Part shown: positions 33,505-44,652 of the stretch, one piece after another
How positions within the stretch are numbered: position 1 is the stretch's first letter
Layout: each line of letters starts with the position of its first letter
Source of the DNA: Tretioscincus oriximinensis
Lineage: Eukaryota > Chordata > Lepidosauria > Squamata > Gymnophthalmidae
Assembly (NCBI GenBank): GCA_022410635.1
Contig: JAJVDF010001193.1
Coordinates: 115,595-179,594 of the forward strand
Direction of reading: 5' to 3'
DNA: 64,000 bases
Notes under the pieces: model-generated
The model's database searches: none
Told to the model about the DNA's origin: nothing
The model's input: only the letters and a program-made list of their open reading frames with translations
Position numbers and translations under genes: made by a program

Positions 33505-33745
33505 GCCTCAGTGCTTTTTTTCTAGAAAAAAAGGTGACGGTACTAACGCCAGTGAGGAGGGGGTGGCGTTAGTGGCGGTGGGGGCGGGGGTGGTGTTAGC
33601 GGTGGCAGTGGCGGGGGGCGGTGTTAGCGGGGGCGGGGGGGCGGTGTTAGTGGCGGCTGCCACTGCCACCGCCGCCGCTAACGCCCCCCACCCTACCTAA
33701 ATAAAAGGTGCCGGTACTGCGTACCGGTGCGTTCCATCACAAAAA
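33505..33745. repeat. GC-rich repeat with G-runs and GGTGCCGGTAC ends
   Basis: It is framed by TTTTTCTAGAAAAAAAGGTGAC(GGTAC) at left and GGTGCCGGTACTGCGTACCG at right. The interior has many runs of four or more G on the + strand, then a C-rich part (33655-33700). Related C-rich composition occurs at 57415-57530. Probably a non-autonomous DNA element. Confidence 0.6.
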
Positions 33746-33779
33746 AGACCTGCAGAGCCTCCTTATATTTATGCATATT

Positions 33780-33959
33780 CAGGTGAAACCCTCTTATAAT
33801 GAGCATCAAGAGGGCAGGTGAATTTGTTATACCAAAATTTTGTTATATGGAAACCCATTGTAACCAACATTATTCATATGAGTGTTCCGGTGGGTTTTTC
33901 AAATTTGTTATATCGTGATTTTTGTTATATTGGGATTTTTTATAATGGGGTTTCATCTG
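33780..33959. mobile_element. Tigger/pogo-like MITE
   Basis: The 5' end CAGGTGAAACCCTCTTATAA and 3' end TTATAATGGGGTTTCATCTG are imperfect inverted repeats about 22 bp long; TA follows the 3' end. Other copies are at 10432 and 57991. Confidence 0.78.
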
Positions 33960-34089
33960 TATTTATAAGAANATATATATTATTTTCTTATACCCCCGCT
34001 CTATATAGGAAGGTCTCATATGTGTATCATATGCTCAAAAACATCTAAATTATCATAGAATGCTTGAAAACCTAATCTAAGGTCCAAAT

Positions 34090-35085
34090 GTCAATAGCAT
34101 TTGACTTAATGTTGTTGATTTGAATTAATCCAAAAAGAATGTAAGGAGCCAATGTAGAGAGTGATACAAATTTCCTTTTATGTCTATAAACAGCCCCATT
34201 GTGTTGTTTATGGAATAGTTTAGGAATTGCAGATGTGGTTTGTAAACATTTTACATTGTTGTCCTGCAGTTCTTATCAAATGATCGNGATATATTAAAAG
34301 TTAATTTGGCAGTAAATATCAAAATAACATTAAAAAGAAAAAATATCCATCTCTTGGGGTTACAGAAAAATTGATCAGATAAAGAGTGTGAAATAATGCA
34401 ACCGTTGGATGGATTTAGTATGAGATTTGCTGGCAACCATAATTGGGGTGAAAGCAAGAACTAAGCTAGTATTGGTTGAAGAATAAGGAGAATAAAGACT
34501 CAAGTGAGATCTGGTAAAGTTGAAGGTGCAACTTGTGCAATTAGTCTGTGATAAGAGATACTTTTGAATACAAATTGAAAAACAATGTATTATTCAATTA
34601 AGTGTAAGTGACTTGATTTGGGACATGGAGCTCTGTGGAGTCTGGCAATCGATGCTTAGGAGTTATGGGATCAGCAGGCGGTGTAACGGCCAATAAACAG
34701 TTCAGTTATTTTAGTCACCCTGATCTAAACTCAACTGGGTGGAATTTATAAACCTATCAATGTGTTGACAGGAAGAAAGAGTATATTGCATTTCCATATT
34801 GCTATTTATGATGAACTAGTGGGGAAGCACGCAGATGCTAGAGAAGAGGCGGCGGGGGAACATGCATCCCCCTGGGTTCACTTTGCCTGATGCATGGACA
34901 GGTGTTCGCCTGCNTGATGGCCGTTCAAAGAGGTGGTGTGGTACATATGCTGCACACCTGCTGGTTCTACCCCCACCAGAAGCAGGATTAAATCCTACTG
35001 CATGCATTAGAAGATGCACCTTGTGAAAATACTTCTTTCTATCTTAGATTTTATCTTGTAACCCTAACAGTAGGTGACTCTTACT
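34090..35085. other. Intron sequence, nothing recognised
   Basis: AT-rich to about 34800, then a short GC-richer part (34840-35000). No named element. Confidence 0.4.
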
Positions 35086-35090
35086 TATTT

Positions 35091-35370
35091 CNAGAAGAGG
35101 TGGTGGTATCTAACAGCCTGGATAGCTTTAAGACAGGATTCAACAAAATTATGGAAGCCAAGGTAACCAATGGCTACTAGGATGGATCTCTTGATGCTGG
35201 CTCTTGGATGGAGCAACAGGCAGGATTCATGAAATAACATTTGTAGGGATCTGAGAACAGTTGAAGGTTTTGCCACCTTCTCTTTGAAAGCCCATGTGCA
35301 ATTGGTGAGCCAACGTGTGTGACAATACTGGACTAGATGGGCTGTACCCCCATTCAGCAGGGCTTTTTTT
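35091..35370 (+). mobile_element. CR1-like LINE 3' end
   Basis: AGGTGGTGGTATCTAACAGC, CTGGATAGCTTTAAGACAGG, GGCTACTAGGATGGATCTCT and TACTGGACTAGATGGGCTGT are the end of a CR1-like ORF2 and its 3' UTR, closing with CAGCAGGGCTTTTTTTTAG. Confidence 0.8.
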
Positions 35371-35515
35371 TAGACTTGTCATATAAGAAACCCTGCTAAA
35401 CACTCACTGGCCCACTAATTGCCTCCAGAGAAGACTGGAAAACCCACACCTGTCTCAATGCCCTGAAAATGGTATTTCAAGAATCCTGTCTGGGTTTTTT
35501 TCATCCTGATAGCTA
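35371..35515 (-). mobile_element. CR1-like LINE 3' end, opposite orientation
   Basis: CTTGTCATATAAGAAACCCT, CTGAAAATGGTATTTCAAGA and ATCCTGTCTGG are the reverse of the same family's 3' end. It abuts the + copy tail to tail. Confidence 0.7.
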
Positions 35516-35535
35516 TTGATTCATATATGCAACCT

Positions 35536-35615
35536 CTAGTTACATATATGTAACTAGAACAAAGAGGAAATGCTCAAGCAGTTGGGTTACCCTAGGGGCT
35601 TTTGAAGTGACCCAT
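35536..35615. repeat. Short dispersed repeat, second copy at 37902-37975
   Basis: TGTAACTAGAACAAAGAGGA, AATGCTCAAGCAG and GGGCTTTTGA occur in the same order in both places. Class unknown. Confidence 0.55.
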
Positions 35616-35655
35616 TCCTTTGGATTTATCAAATACAACCCAGTCTTTCCTTACC

Positions 35656-36285
35656 AAGATTTATTTATTTATTTATACTTATACCCCGCCCTATACCCGA
35701 AGGTCTCAGGGCGGCAAAAACAGTAAAACATCACTACAAAAATTAAAAAAGTATAAAACAATATTAAAAGTAGGGATAGAGATGGCATTTCTTCAGCCAA
35801 AGGCCAGGCAAAAGAGGTGCGTCTTCAAGGACCTTCTAAAAGAATACAACGATGATGATAGNCGCACCTNNAGGGGNAGACTGTNCCAAAGACAAGGGGC
35901 AACCACTGAGAAGGCCCTAACCCGGGTTCCNACTCCACTGGCTGTTGAAAGGGGTGGTACAACCAGGAGGGNCTCTCCTGCAGATCTTAAGGCACGGGCA
36001 GGTTGGTATGGAAGAAGGCGTTCCTTTAGATATTTGGGGCCCAAGTTATTTAGGGCCTTGTAAGTTAAAGTCANAACCTTGAATTGGGCTCGGNAGCGAA
36101 TNGGCAGCCAGTGCAGCTCTTTCAAGACCGGTGTGATGTGTGTCCGGCCAGCTGTCCCTGTCAGCAGTCTAGCGGCTGCATTCTGCACCAGCTGTNGCTT
36201 CCGAACCGNNTTCAAGGGCAGCCCCATATAGAGCGCATTACAATAGTCCAATCTGGAANTTACCAGAGCATGGATTACTAAAATG
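35656..36285 (-). mobile_element. L2-like LINE 3' part
   Basis: The TTTATTTATTTATACTTATA tail is at left. The minus-strand frame 35793-36251 gives MDYCNALYMGLPL, LVQNAAARLLTG, LKELHWL, LTYKALNNLGPKYLKERLLP and SSSLYSFRRSLKTHLFCLAF, the full C-terminal region of L2-type ORF2. Many N bases interrupt it. This is the best preserved L2 piece in the window. Confidence 0.9.
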
Positions 36286-38685
36286 GAACTAAAATAATTT
36301 CTGAATATTCAAATCTGTGAAATCTTTAAGAAAACTACTTGACAATTGTATCTCGCTCCTTGTGCAAGAATATGTGGATTATCCTAGATGGAAATCATGC
36401 AGGTATTTAAATGTTTTTCTAACTCCCACCTACTAGTGTAGTTTTTAGGGCCAGTTCCAATGAACGATCTTACACAGTTCTCAGTGACAGATTATCCAGC
36501 ATTCCCTTTTCTGGCAGAGTTTGTCCCTGTGGACAAAAACGCTATTCAATGTGTCCTTCTGCTTTGTCCTTATTATCAGAGTATTTGACAAAGTCATGAT
36601 TTGACCTTGCGAAGGCATGCGCCGGGATTCTGTGCTGCCCTTTCCTTATCTGATAAAAACTCCCAANGTAACATGCAATGTTCTCTATTGCAGCCCTACA
36701 AGCTCATCAGCAAATTAACAGTAATGAAAAAGCATTTCTTATGCTTAAAATTCTTTAAATTTTCTGTATTTCCCATCCTTTTTATATACAGGTGTTTCTG
36801 TTATTCAGTTTTATGCCTGTGTTGTTTGCATGCTTAAGGCCTTGTTTGCAAGGGATCAGTAATGTATTTTAGGAATGTGTTGTAACACACCTCATCAGGC
36901 GCGACTCATGGCTGCTATTTTCTGGGTGCACAGAAGCTCCCTAGGGAGTAGCAGAATTTCTCAATCCCTATGGACTCTCTTGAGTTTTCCATGTACCACA
37001 GTTCCCACACGCTGCAGGGCTGGTTGGCGGATGGCTGAGAACCACTGGCTGGACAGTTGGCACTTATGGAGAGACAGGGCAATGCTCTCTAGGCACTTCC
37101 ATGTCTGTCCTAGACAGTTGTTACCTGGCATCTGAAAAGTAGACTTGTCTATGAACACTGATGCTGCCTACCTTTTTCTTGCTGGTTTCTAATGCTCTCT
37201 CCTCACAATCTGTTTTANTCTGCAATTTACTTTAAATTCGGAATAACCTGTTTACAGTCACCTCCCCACTCACCTTCAATATTCCACACTGTTTCCTGTT
37301 ACATTGCCTTGTATTCTCGTCACCCATAAGTCATTGCTGTTCTTGTCATACTACAATTCCCANCATTCTCTGTGAGCGAGTGCCAATTAACACTTACAGT
37401 ACATCTAGCCTCAGAGTTTCACAATATCTAAGATGTTCCCACTATGGAAGGCCCCATTTTAGCAGCTTTACACAATAGACCAAAATGAAGTCAGAACAAA
37501 GGAGCTATAAGAAAAAATGAGACCACAGGCCTTTTTAGCTGAGCTGTTGTGAACATGTAAGGTGGATCCTTCAGTATTGTTGGTGCCATCATGGTTAAAA
37601 ACATATCATGGGGAGACACCCTTGCTAGATATTCTGCTAGTAGCCAGAGCTTGGATTTTTGTGNCCAGGTCATCTCTTTCCAAAGAGTAGATTTTCTTGG
37701 AAACTGCCTTCATCTGTGCTTCAAGTGTCCAAGACCATTTCCAGATTCTGCCCCTATTCCTTCCAGGGCCATGACAACCTCATCCAGGGTTATGTTGTTT
37801 AATAGAGGCTAAGACAACTGCAAGCAAAAGGTTGCACCCTTCAATGCTTGTGTTTATTCACTCTGAATGCATAAACCTGTGATTTTCTCATTCTCCATTT
37901 GTAACTAGAACAAAGAGGAGATGCTCAAGCAGCTGAGTTTCTCCACGGGCTTTTGAGAGTCATACTTGAGTGGGAAAGGGGACAGGNGACAAGGCAGCTT
38001 TTATACCACAAATATTGATTACTAATAGTGAAGTGAGGAAAAACAGATGTTTTAAGTACATTTGAGGCATCTTGAGTGAAGGGAAATAGAGATTTATTTG
38101 TAGAGCATTATTAAAATACTGTATAGTAGTCAGAAGGACAGGAGCACCAGATTTTTTTCACAGAGTCTTCTGTGATGCCCACGTCTGAAGAGTCACAGGA
38201 AAGGCAGTGAAATTTAGGGATATTAATGCTTTCATATTCTCAAGCNTCAGCCTAAAGATCAAGATAGCGAGTTGAAAATTATTCCTAATGATTCCCAGTT
38301 CTGAAGTATAATGTAGTTTATTCATAGGCCCTTTTTGCACAGACTTACTAATGTAATTTAAGGAGTTCACTGTTCCCCATTGTCTTCACAGTAATGGTGT
38401 TTTTATTTTTATTGGGGGTTTGGGGAGAAAACAAAACAAGATCAAACGCCATAAACATAACGTGAACACATGTTTCCTGCAGCTAATCAACATNAAATTA
38501 AAACACATTAGTCTGCTTTGAGGCAGGTACAGGTAAAAAATGTCATTGTTTAATAATTCACACAACACTGCTCCTTGATGCGTTCCTTGTACAGTATTGT
38601 CACAAACAAAAAAAATCAGTTTTGTTTTATTGGAATAAAAGCTACCAGTGGTTTAGAAAAGACCCTTTTCCCATTCACTGTGTAG
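36286..38685. other. Large-intron sequence, little recognised
   Basis: 36840-37160 has a TCAGTAATGTATTTT block shared with 44290-44330. 37340-37380 has an ACTACAATTCCCANCATTCT motif. 37902-37975 is the second copy of the 35.5-kb repeat. Otherwise no named element. Confidence 0.45.
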
Positions 38686-38688
38686 ATA

Positions 38689-39375
38689 AGAACATAAAAG
38701 GAGCCCTGCTGAATGGGGCCAGAGCCCACCTAGTCCTGTGTTCTGTCTCACAGTGGTCCATGAGTTGCATTGCTCAGTTGCTTAGGAATCCGTCTCTCGC
38801 CTGGGAGATGGGGTTTCGAAGCCCTGTGTGGGACGTGGGGAGNGGTGAGCACCTTCCACTAGCCTGTAGCTCTAGCCAACCCAGCTATTTGAAAGCAGGA
38901 ATTGCAAGAAATGGCAACTGACTGCAAGTAGTCTGCAGAGCCTGGTGGGGAAGATAGAATGGAAGCCTTCGGGCAAAATATATCCTTGTAAGCCGCTTTG
39001 AGTCCCTTTGAAAGGTGAGAAAAGCGGGGTATAAGAACTAAGTTCTTCTTCTTCTAGTCTTAAGCAGAAGGCGGAAAAACCCTCACCTGTTATTGTCTCT
39101 CTGCAAATGGCATTTCAGGAATCCTGTCAGTTTTCCCATCGTATTAGCTGCCTTCCATTTTATCTAATCTGGCTGCTAGTTATCACCACCACTCCTGGAA
39201 GTCATGCCCATAGACAAATGCATTACCCTCTTGGTGAAAAAGATACTTCCCTCATCGGTCCTAACTCATCTGCCCATCTGCTTCAGTCTTGTTGCTATGT
39301 GACATAGAAAATATTTTTCCCTCTATTTGCCTTATCCATCCCATGCATAACACTGGCACAATGGTCATATTTCTT
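38689..39375 (-). mobile_element. CR1-like LINE 3' end, split by a nested SINE
   Basis: 38689-38760 (AAGAACATAAAAGGAGCCCT...) and 39056-39375 (CTGCAAATGGCATTTCAGGA...ATTTGCCTTATCCATCCC) are the two halves of one reversed LINE end. A SINE sits between them, so it inserted later. Confidence 0.8.
38763..39055 (+). mobile_element. tRNA-derived SINE nested in CR1-like LINE
   Basis: A-box-like TTGCTCAGTTGCTTAGGAAT, B-box-like GGTTTCGAAGCCC, GTAGCTCTAGCCAACCCAGC body, AGCCGCTTTGAGTCCCTTTG, GAAAAGCGGGGTATAAGAAC and a TTCTTCTTC tail. Complete copy. Confidence 0.9.
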
Positions 39376-39379
39376 TCAG

Positions 39380-39880
39380 AATGTCCCAAGAATATGCTGG
39401 CTTGGATGTCAACAAAGAGGCATTTTCATACTTATGGTTTGGGAATGCCAAAAANTGAAAGATTTCTGGGAGAAAGTAGAAGAAGAAATAAATAATATTT
39501 TTACTTTATAAGAATAATAAGTAAAATGGCAGTATTGTATGGGGATTTGGAAAACATTGGAATGTAAAGAATGTTATAGATAAGATAACCACTTGTGGTC
39601 AGACGGTTCTGGTGAGTGGCTGTAGAATTAGTAATCTGGAAAATATTCAGAAACTAAGAGATTGTAAGCAAAAATGGTTGTCAGTTAAAAAAATATTTAG
39701 GGGCAAAAATAAGGGGTGAATCAATAAAATTGAGATTGAATGTAATTTTCTAGATGTGAGCCCCTGTAGTAAATATTGTATATGATGTAAATGGGTGAAG
39801 GCAGAGTGTCGGGGGAAAGGGGGGGAATGATTGAAACTCTGTAATAAATGGTATACTTTATTTTATTATTGTGCAATGTT
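39380..39880 (+). mobile_element. L1 3' end fragment
   Basis: From 39395 the reading CWLGCQQRGIFILMVWECQK followed by KDFWEKVEEEINNIF matches the cysteine-rich C-terminal motif and FW helix of L1 ORF2p, as at 17746. The 3' UTR has a G-rich purine tract (39805-39829) and ends near AATAAATGG. Frames are broken. Confidence 0.75.
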
Positions 39881-39924
39881 AAAGTATTTTGAACTACGGA
39901 AAAATCCTATACATAATTTTATAC

Positions 39925-41483
39925 ACTGCTCAAACAAATAAAGGGAACATTTAAACAACAGAACATAACTCCAAGTAAATCAAACTTCTGTGAAATCAAA
40001 CTGTCCACTAAGGAAGCAACACTGATTGACAATCAATTTGACATTCTGTTGTGCAAATGGAACAGGCAACAGCTGGGAATTACTGGCAATTACCAAGACA
40101 CACTCAATAAATGAGTGGTCCTGCAGTTGGGGACTGAGACCACATCTNGGTACCAATGCTTTCTGGCTGATGGTTTGGTGACTTTNGAATGTTGGTTGTG
40201 CTTTCACACTCGTGGTAGCATGAGATGGACTCCACAACCCACACAAGTGGCTAGGGTAGTGCAGCTCATCCAGGATAGCACATCAATAAGAGCTGTGGCA
40301 GGAAGGTTTGCTGTGTCTGTCAGCGTAGTGTCCAGAGGCTGGAGGTACTACCAGGAGAGAGGCCAGTACACCAGGAGATGTGGAGGGGAGGAGGGCAACA
40401 ACCCAGCAGCCTTTGTGCAAGNAGGAATAGGAGGAGCACTGCCAGAGCTCTGCAAAATGACCTGCAGCAGGCCACAAATGTGCATGTGTCTGCATAAANG
40501 ATTAGAAACTTGACTCCATGAGGATGGTATGAAGGCCCGACATCCACAGATGTGGGTTGTGCTCACAGCCCAACACCATGCAGGATGCTTGGCATTTGCC
40601 ACAGAACACCCAGATTGGCAACTTCGCCACTGGCGCCCTGTGCTCTTCACAGATGAAAGCAGGTTCACACTGAGCACATGTAACAGACGTGACAGAGTCT
40701 GGAGATGCCAGGGAGAGCGATCTGCTGCCTACAACATCCTTCAGCATGACCGGTTTGACAGTGGGTCAGTAATGGTGTGGGGTGGTATTTCTTAGGAGGG
40801 CCGCACAGCCCTCCATGTGCTCACCAGAGGTAGCCCGACTGCCATTAGGTACCAAGATGAGATTCTCAGACCCCTTGTGAGACCATAAGCTGGTGCGGTT
40901 GGCCCTGGGTTCCTCCTAATGCAGGACAATACCAGAACTCATGTGGCTGGAGTGTGTCAGCAGTTCCTGCAAGATGAAGGCATTGAAGCTATGGACTGGC
41001 TAGCCTGTTCCCCAGACTTGAATCCAATTGAGCACATCTGGGACATCATGTCTTGCTTCATCCACCAACATCACGTTGCACCACAGACGGTCCAGGATTT
41101 AGCAGGTGCTTTCGTCCAGGTCTGGGAGGNGATCCCTCAGGAGACCAGCCGCAACCTCCTCAGGAGCATGCCCAGGCGTTGCAGGGGGGTCATACAGGCA
41201 TGTGGAGGCCACACACAATACTCAGCCTCATTTTGACTTGTTTGAAGGACATTACATCAAGGTTGGATCAGCCTGTAGTGTGTTTTTCCACTTTACTTTT
41301 GTGAGTGACTCCAAATCCAGGCCTCCATTGGTTAATGAATTTGATTTCCATTGATGGTTTTTGTGTGCTTTTGTTGTCAATACATTCAACTGTGTACAGA
41401 ACAAAAGTATTCAATGAGAATATTTCATTCATTCAGATCTAGGATGTGTTATTTGAGTGTTCCCTTTATTTGTTTGAGCAGGG
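39925..41483 (+). mobile_element. Tc1-like DNA transposon, full length
   Basis: Terminal inverted repeats: 5' CACTGCTCAAACAAATAAAG and the 3' complement CCCTGCTCAAACAAATAAAG, matching over about 26 bp with one mismatch. The flanking TA dinucleotides (39923-39924, 41484-41485) are the standard Tc1 target. Length 1559 bp is normal for Tc1. The interior holds one decayed transposase gene. Confidence 0.93.
40220..41236 (+). pseudogene. Tc1-type DD34E transposase, three in-frame stops, no frameshift
   Basis: Tc1 transposase cuts and pastes its own element at TA sites. A single frame from ATG 40220 to TGA at 41234-41236 (338 codons, normal for the family) is broken by TGA 40511, TAG 40793 and TAA 40886. 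N-terminal helix-turn-helix DNA-binding region ([20 protein letters not shown]) comes first. The catalytic triad is still readable: D in VLFTDESRFTL, D in MQDNTRTH and E in SPDLNPIEHIWD, the last two separated by 34 residues. Two codons contain N. Length, motif order and lack of indels suggest decay by substitution only. Confidence 0.92.
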
Positions 41484-41512
41484 TATATTTCATTTCAATC
41501 ACCTATTAATGC

Positions 41513-41778
41513 CACCTTTTTTTTGTTTCAAATTATTTATTTGCTCCATTCATTATATTTCAACCAAAACTTCCATGCATAATATTTGCTAATTACATAA
41601 ATACAATTTCATTATATCATTTTCCCCATCCTCCTATTTCTCTCCTTCCTTCTGTCCCACCCAGTTTGCTACAGAAAGTTAGAATGTTACAGCATTTTAC
41701 TATTTTTGACCAATACTTCTTGATAAATATTCAATAACTTCTTCCATTTATTTTTCACCACATCCCAAGCCTCTTTTC

Positions 41779-41809
<31 letters not shown>

Positions 41810-42075
41810 TTTGTACTTTTCTTCCATTTCCCATCCATAGATCTTTCTTTTCTTTCAGGACATCAAACTTAAGTTGATCTATAACATATTTATGCCAGTT
41901 TTTTTAAGTAATTGCCAGTGCTGCAGCCATCAAACGTTGTTCAATTAAATAATGTACAGCAGCTCTCCGTGTCGTTCGAGGCTGAAGACGCCTAAACATT
42001 GCAGCCTGAATTCATAAGGGACTTCGCTCCAGCCCCTTGTTACGTTTTTTTGCACCATCTCCAGTTCCACAATAT
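41513..42075 (-). mobile_element. Probable LINE (L1-like) 3' segment in reverse, with TTTA repeat
   Basis: A poly-T stretch (41517-41526) at left reads as an A tail on the minus strand. It is followed by a C/T-rich tract (41625-41665), which on the minus strand is a purine-rich 3' UTR like those at 18.3 and 39.8 kb. A (TTTA)n microsatellite lies at 41780-41812. The family call is tentative. A hAT element interrupts it at 42076. Confidence 0.45.
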
Positions 42076-42630
42076 TAGACTGACCAGTTGCCCTCTTTTT
42101 TGGGGGGAGAACCTGGTTTTGGGGTGTCTACCCCGCCCTCCCGGGGGGGGGGGGNAGAGGCATTTCCCTGGGTTTTCCTGAGGGGAAAAAAAATTTAAAA
42201 AATTGAAAAAAAAATATTTTTTTTGAAAAAAATTCACTGCAGCAAAACCAAGGGGCCCTGGCATGTGAGACCAGCTCCTGAAGGCTCCCTCCCCTCAGTA
42301 AAAAATAAAAATTCTCGCACACTTCAAAAATANTTTTTTTTAAAAAAAGAAAATCGCTGTACCACCACTAGGGGGTTCTGGCAACTGGGGCCAGCTTCTG
42401 AAGGCACCCTCCCCTCTGTAAAAAAATAAAAAAATTCTGATGTACTCCAAAAATTATCAGTTTAAAAATTCTCACACACTTAAAAAAATTCTCACATGCT
42501 TCACCNATTTCTCTGGCGGGAATTTTGGAAGGGAATGCATGTTGGTGGGTAATTTGCACATTTATGAATGTGCAAATTAGCATTAATATTAATTACCTCG
42601 GTTTGGGTCTCAGGAAATCTGGTCAGTCTA
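42076..42630. mobile_element. hAT-type MITE, long copy (555 bp)
   Basis: Ends TAGACTGACCAGTTGCCC and CTGGTCAGTCTA are inverted. ACAATAT directly flanks both sides (42069-42075, 42631-42637). The interior has two related blocks of CACTAGGGGGTTCTGGCAAC type and repeated AAAATTCTCACA. It matches 47706-48263 along its length. Confidence 0.85.
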
Positions 42631-42637
42631 ACAATAT

Positions 42638-43120
42638 CCTTTCTAGAAGCTTCTGTAAATTACGCAAAGTTCTTCCCCGTCATTGAGTTGAAATAAGACA
42701 TGCAATAGTCAATGATTTGTTCCTTAGCTTCTGTTAAAAATAAAAATAAATCAAAGATACTTGAAGAGGTGAACCCAAATGCCTGTTTCTGGGACAATAG
42801 TTGTTTTCTGTATCTTTCTGCAGCTTCTTTTTCTATGGCTAAGATGGTTTATTCTTTGCTTGCAATGGATATTTCTTTGCAAATTAGTGTCATTAGCAAC
42901 ACACATGGAAGCCTTTGACACAGAGACAAGCAAGAATTGTGCTGGAAGCATAATAATCCTGAGCTGTTCATTTAAAAAGAAATCCTCAACTTTTCCTTGG
43001 TTGGTTTTGGAATTGTGGGAAAACATTTATATATTCCACCCAAAACAATTTTCTATTGTGCTAAAGCTTGCAGGAAGCTTGACGAATGGAGGAGATGGAA
43101 GGTATATTGCTTAGTCCGCA
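42638..43120. other. Intron sequence right of the hAT element
   Basis: The first 150 bp may continue the reversed LINE-like segment from 41513. The rest shows no recognised element. Confidence 0.35.
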
Positions 43121-43125
43121 TTTAT

Positions 43126-43320
43126 TAAGAGAAACGGTAGCGCAGAGGTTAAGAACAGACCTTTCAGCAGAGAGCTCTGCACGAGAAGGCCATGTGTCTG
43201 CCATGGAGAGGGGTGAGGGCTCTCCATTGGCGTTAGCCTCAGCCAACCTAGCTGTTTGAAAGTAAGCAATTGCAAGTAAATGAATAGGTACTCTTAACCG
43301 CTGCACCATGTGACCCGTTG
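43126..43320. mobile_element. Chimeric tRNA-SINE: + copy joined to a reversed head
   Basis: It starts with the + head (AACGGTAGCGCAGAGGTTAA) and body (CCTCAGCCAACCTAGCTGTT). At about 43291 it switches to the complement of a head (GTACTCTTAACCGCTGCACC). No TTC tail or 3' module is present, so two copies were joined by deletion. Confidence 0.7.
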
Positions 43321-43986
43321 AGGCAAATGCAACAGAAATTCGACTTTCAAGCAGATTATTGACTCTGTGCAGATCCAGAATTTTAACAGTTTGAACGTTC
43401 AGTTTCTGGTCCCCCAAAGATGGATGGGAAGGGGAGTTTGTGGTGCAGGATATTCTCAGGATGATTCTTAGTAACTTATTTCAGTTACTACATTTTGCAG
43501 ATGCTAAAGAAATATTGGATATTGGAAAGTGGTACTTGCACAGTCTGATTTTCACTTGTTTCGTGAAATTAGGACATTTATTACAAACCCTTTTGCATTT
43601 TACAATAAAATAGAGAATTGTAAAATATCTCACTGCTAATGATTATATTCAAAGATCTCTTGATAGTTTCAAACTGCAAAAAGATAATATGTGCAAACTG
43701 CATCCCTTTAAGACATACCTATTGCATCTACTTTTATGTTGGAAACTCCCAGCTACTCCAGCTCCAAATTTATTTCCAGGAAACATGGAAAGTCAGTGTG
43801 AAATCAAAAGAATACATTTTAAGATAGAAATAAAGATGCCATTGCTAGGATGTTGCTAACAGATCCTACACTGCTCTCTACTGGCAGAGAAGGATTTACA
43901 TATGCATCTTAAATCTGCATGTCACTTTAAAGCAGAGGACTTGAGAATATAGTTAAAAATAATATGCTATAATTAGAAACTGAATG

Positions 43987-44258
43987 AAGAAGAAGAACTG
44001 GGTTTTTATACCCTGCTTTTCTCACCTGAAGGGACTCAAAGCAGCGTACGAGCTATTTTTTGCCCGTGATGGTTCCCATTTATCCAGTCGCAATCTGCTA
44101 CAAGTTNTTGCTATTCTTGCTTTCGAATAGCTGGGTTGGCTAGANCTAAGGCAAGTAGAGGGCGCTCAACCCTCTGCATGGCTGACACAGGGCTTCAATA
44201 ACAGGCCTCTCAACTGAAAGACCATTTCTTAACCACTGCATCACCATGCCTCTCAAAG
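43987..44258 (-). mobile_element. tRNA-derived SINE, TTC-tail family
   Basis: A GAAGAAGAACTGGGTTTTTA tail, CTGCTTTTCTCACCTGAAGG, then the head complement (GGCTTCAATAAC; CTTAACCACTGCATCACCAT). Two N bases. Confidence 0.85.
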
Positions 44259-44652
44259 AATTAAAGCCAATTAAAGGCCTGTTTTGCACCAGCCTCAGTA
44301 ATGTATTTTGGGGGTCTGTTACAACACATCTAATGTGTTGTGTATGTATTATAACTAACGTTACCACATAAAAACAGTGGGGAAAAAAACTTTGTATATT
44401 TAATGGATATAAAAAAAGAGGAATTTTCACCAGCTGTAGTTTATAATACCTTCAGCGCCTGGTGATAAAAAAAANCAATTTTTCACACCCATTAAAGGTG
44501 CAGAATTTTATCCTGTTTTTTTTTTATGTGGGGATCCTGAGCCTGTGCAAAGAAGGCCCCAAACCATAACATTCTGAATCAGTTTCTTCTTATCACAGGC
44601 CTATTACCCCCATTTCCCATAAAATAATGTCACGCTTGCAAACAAATATGTA

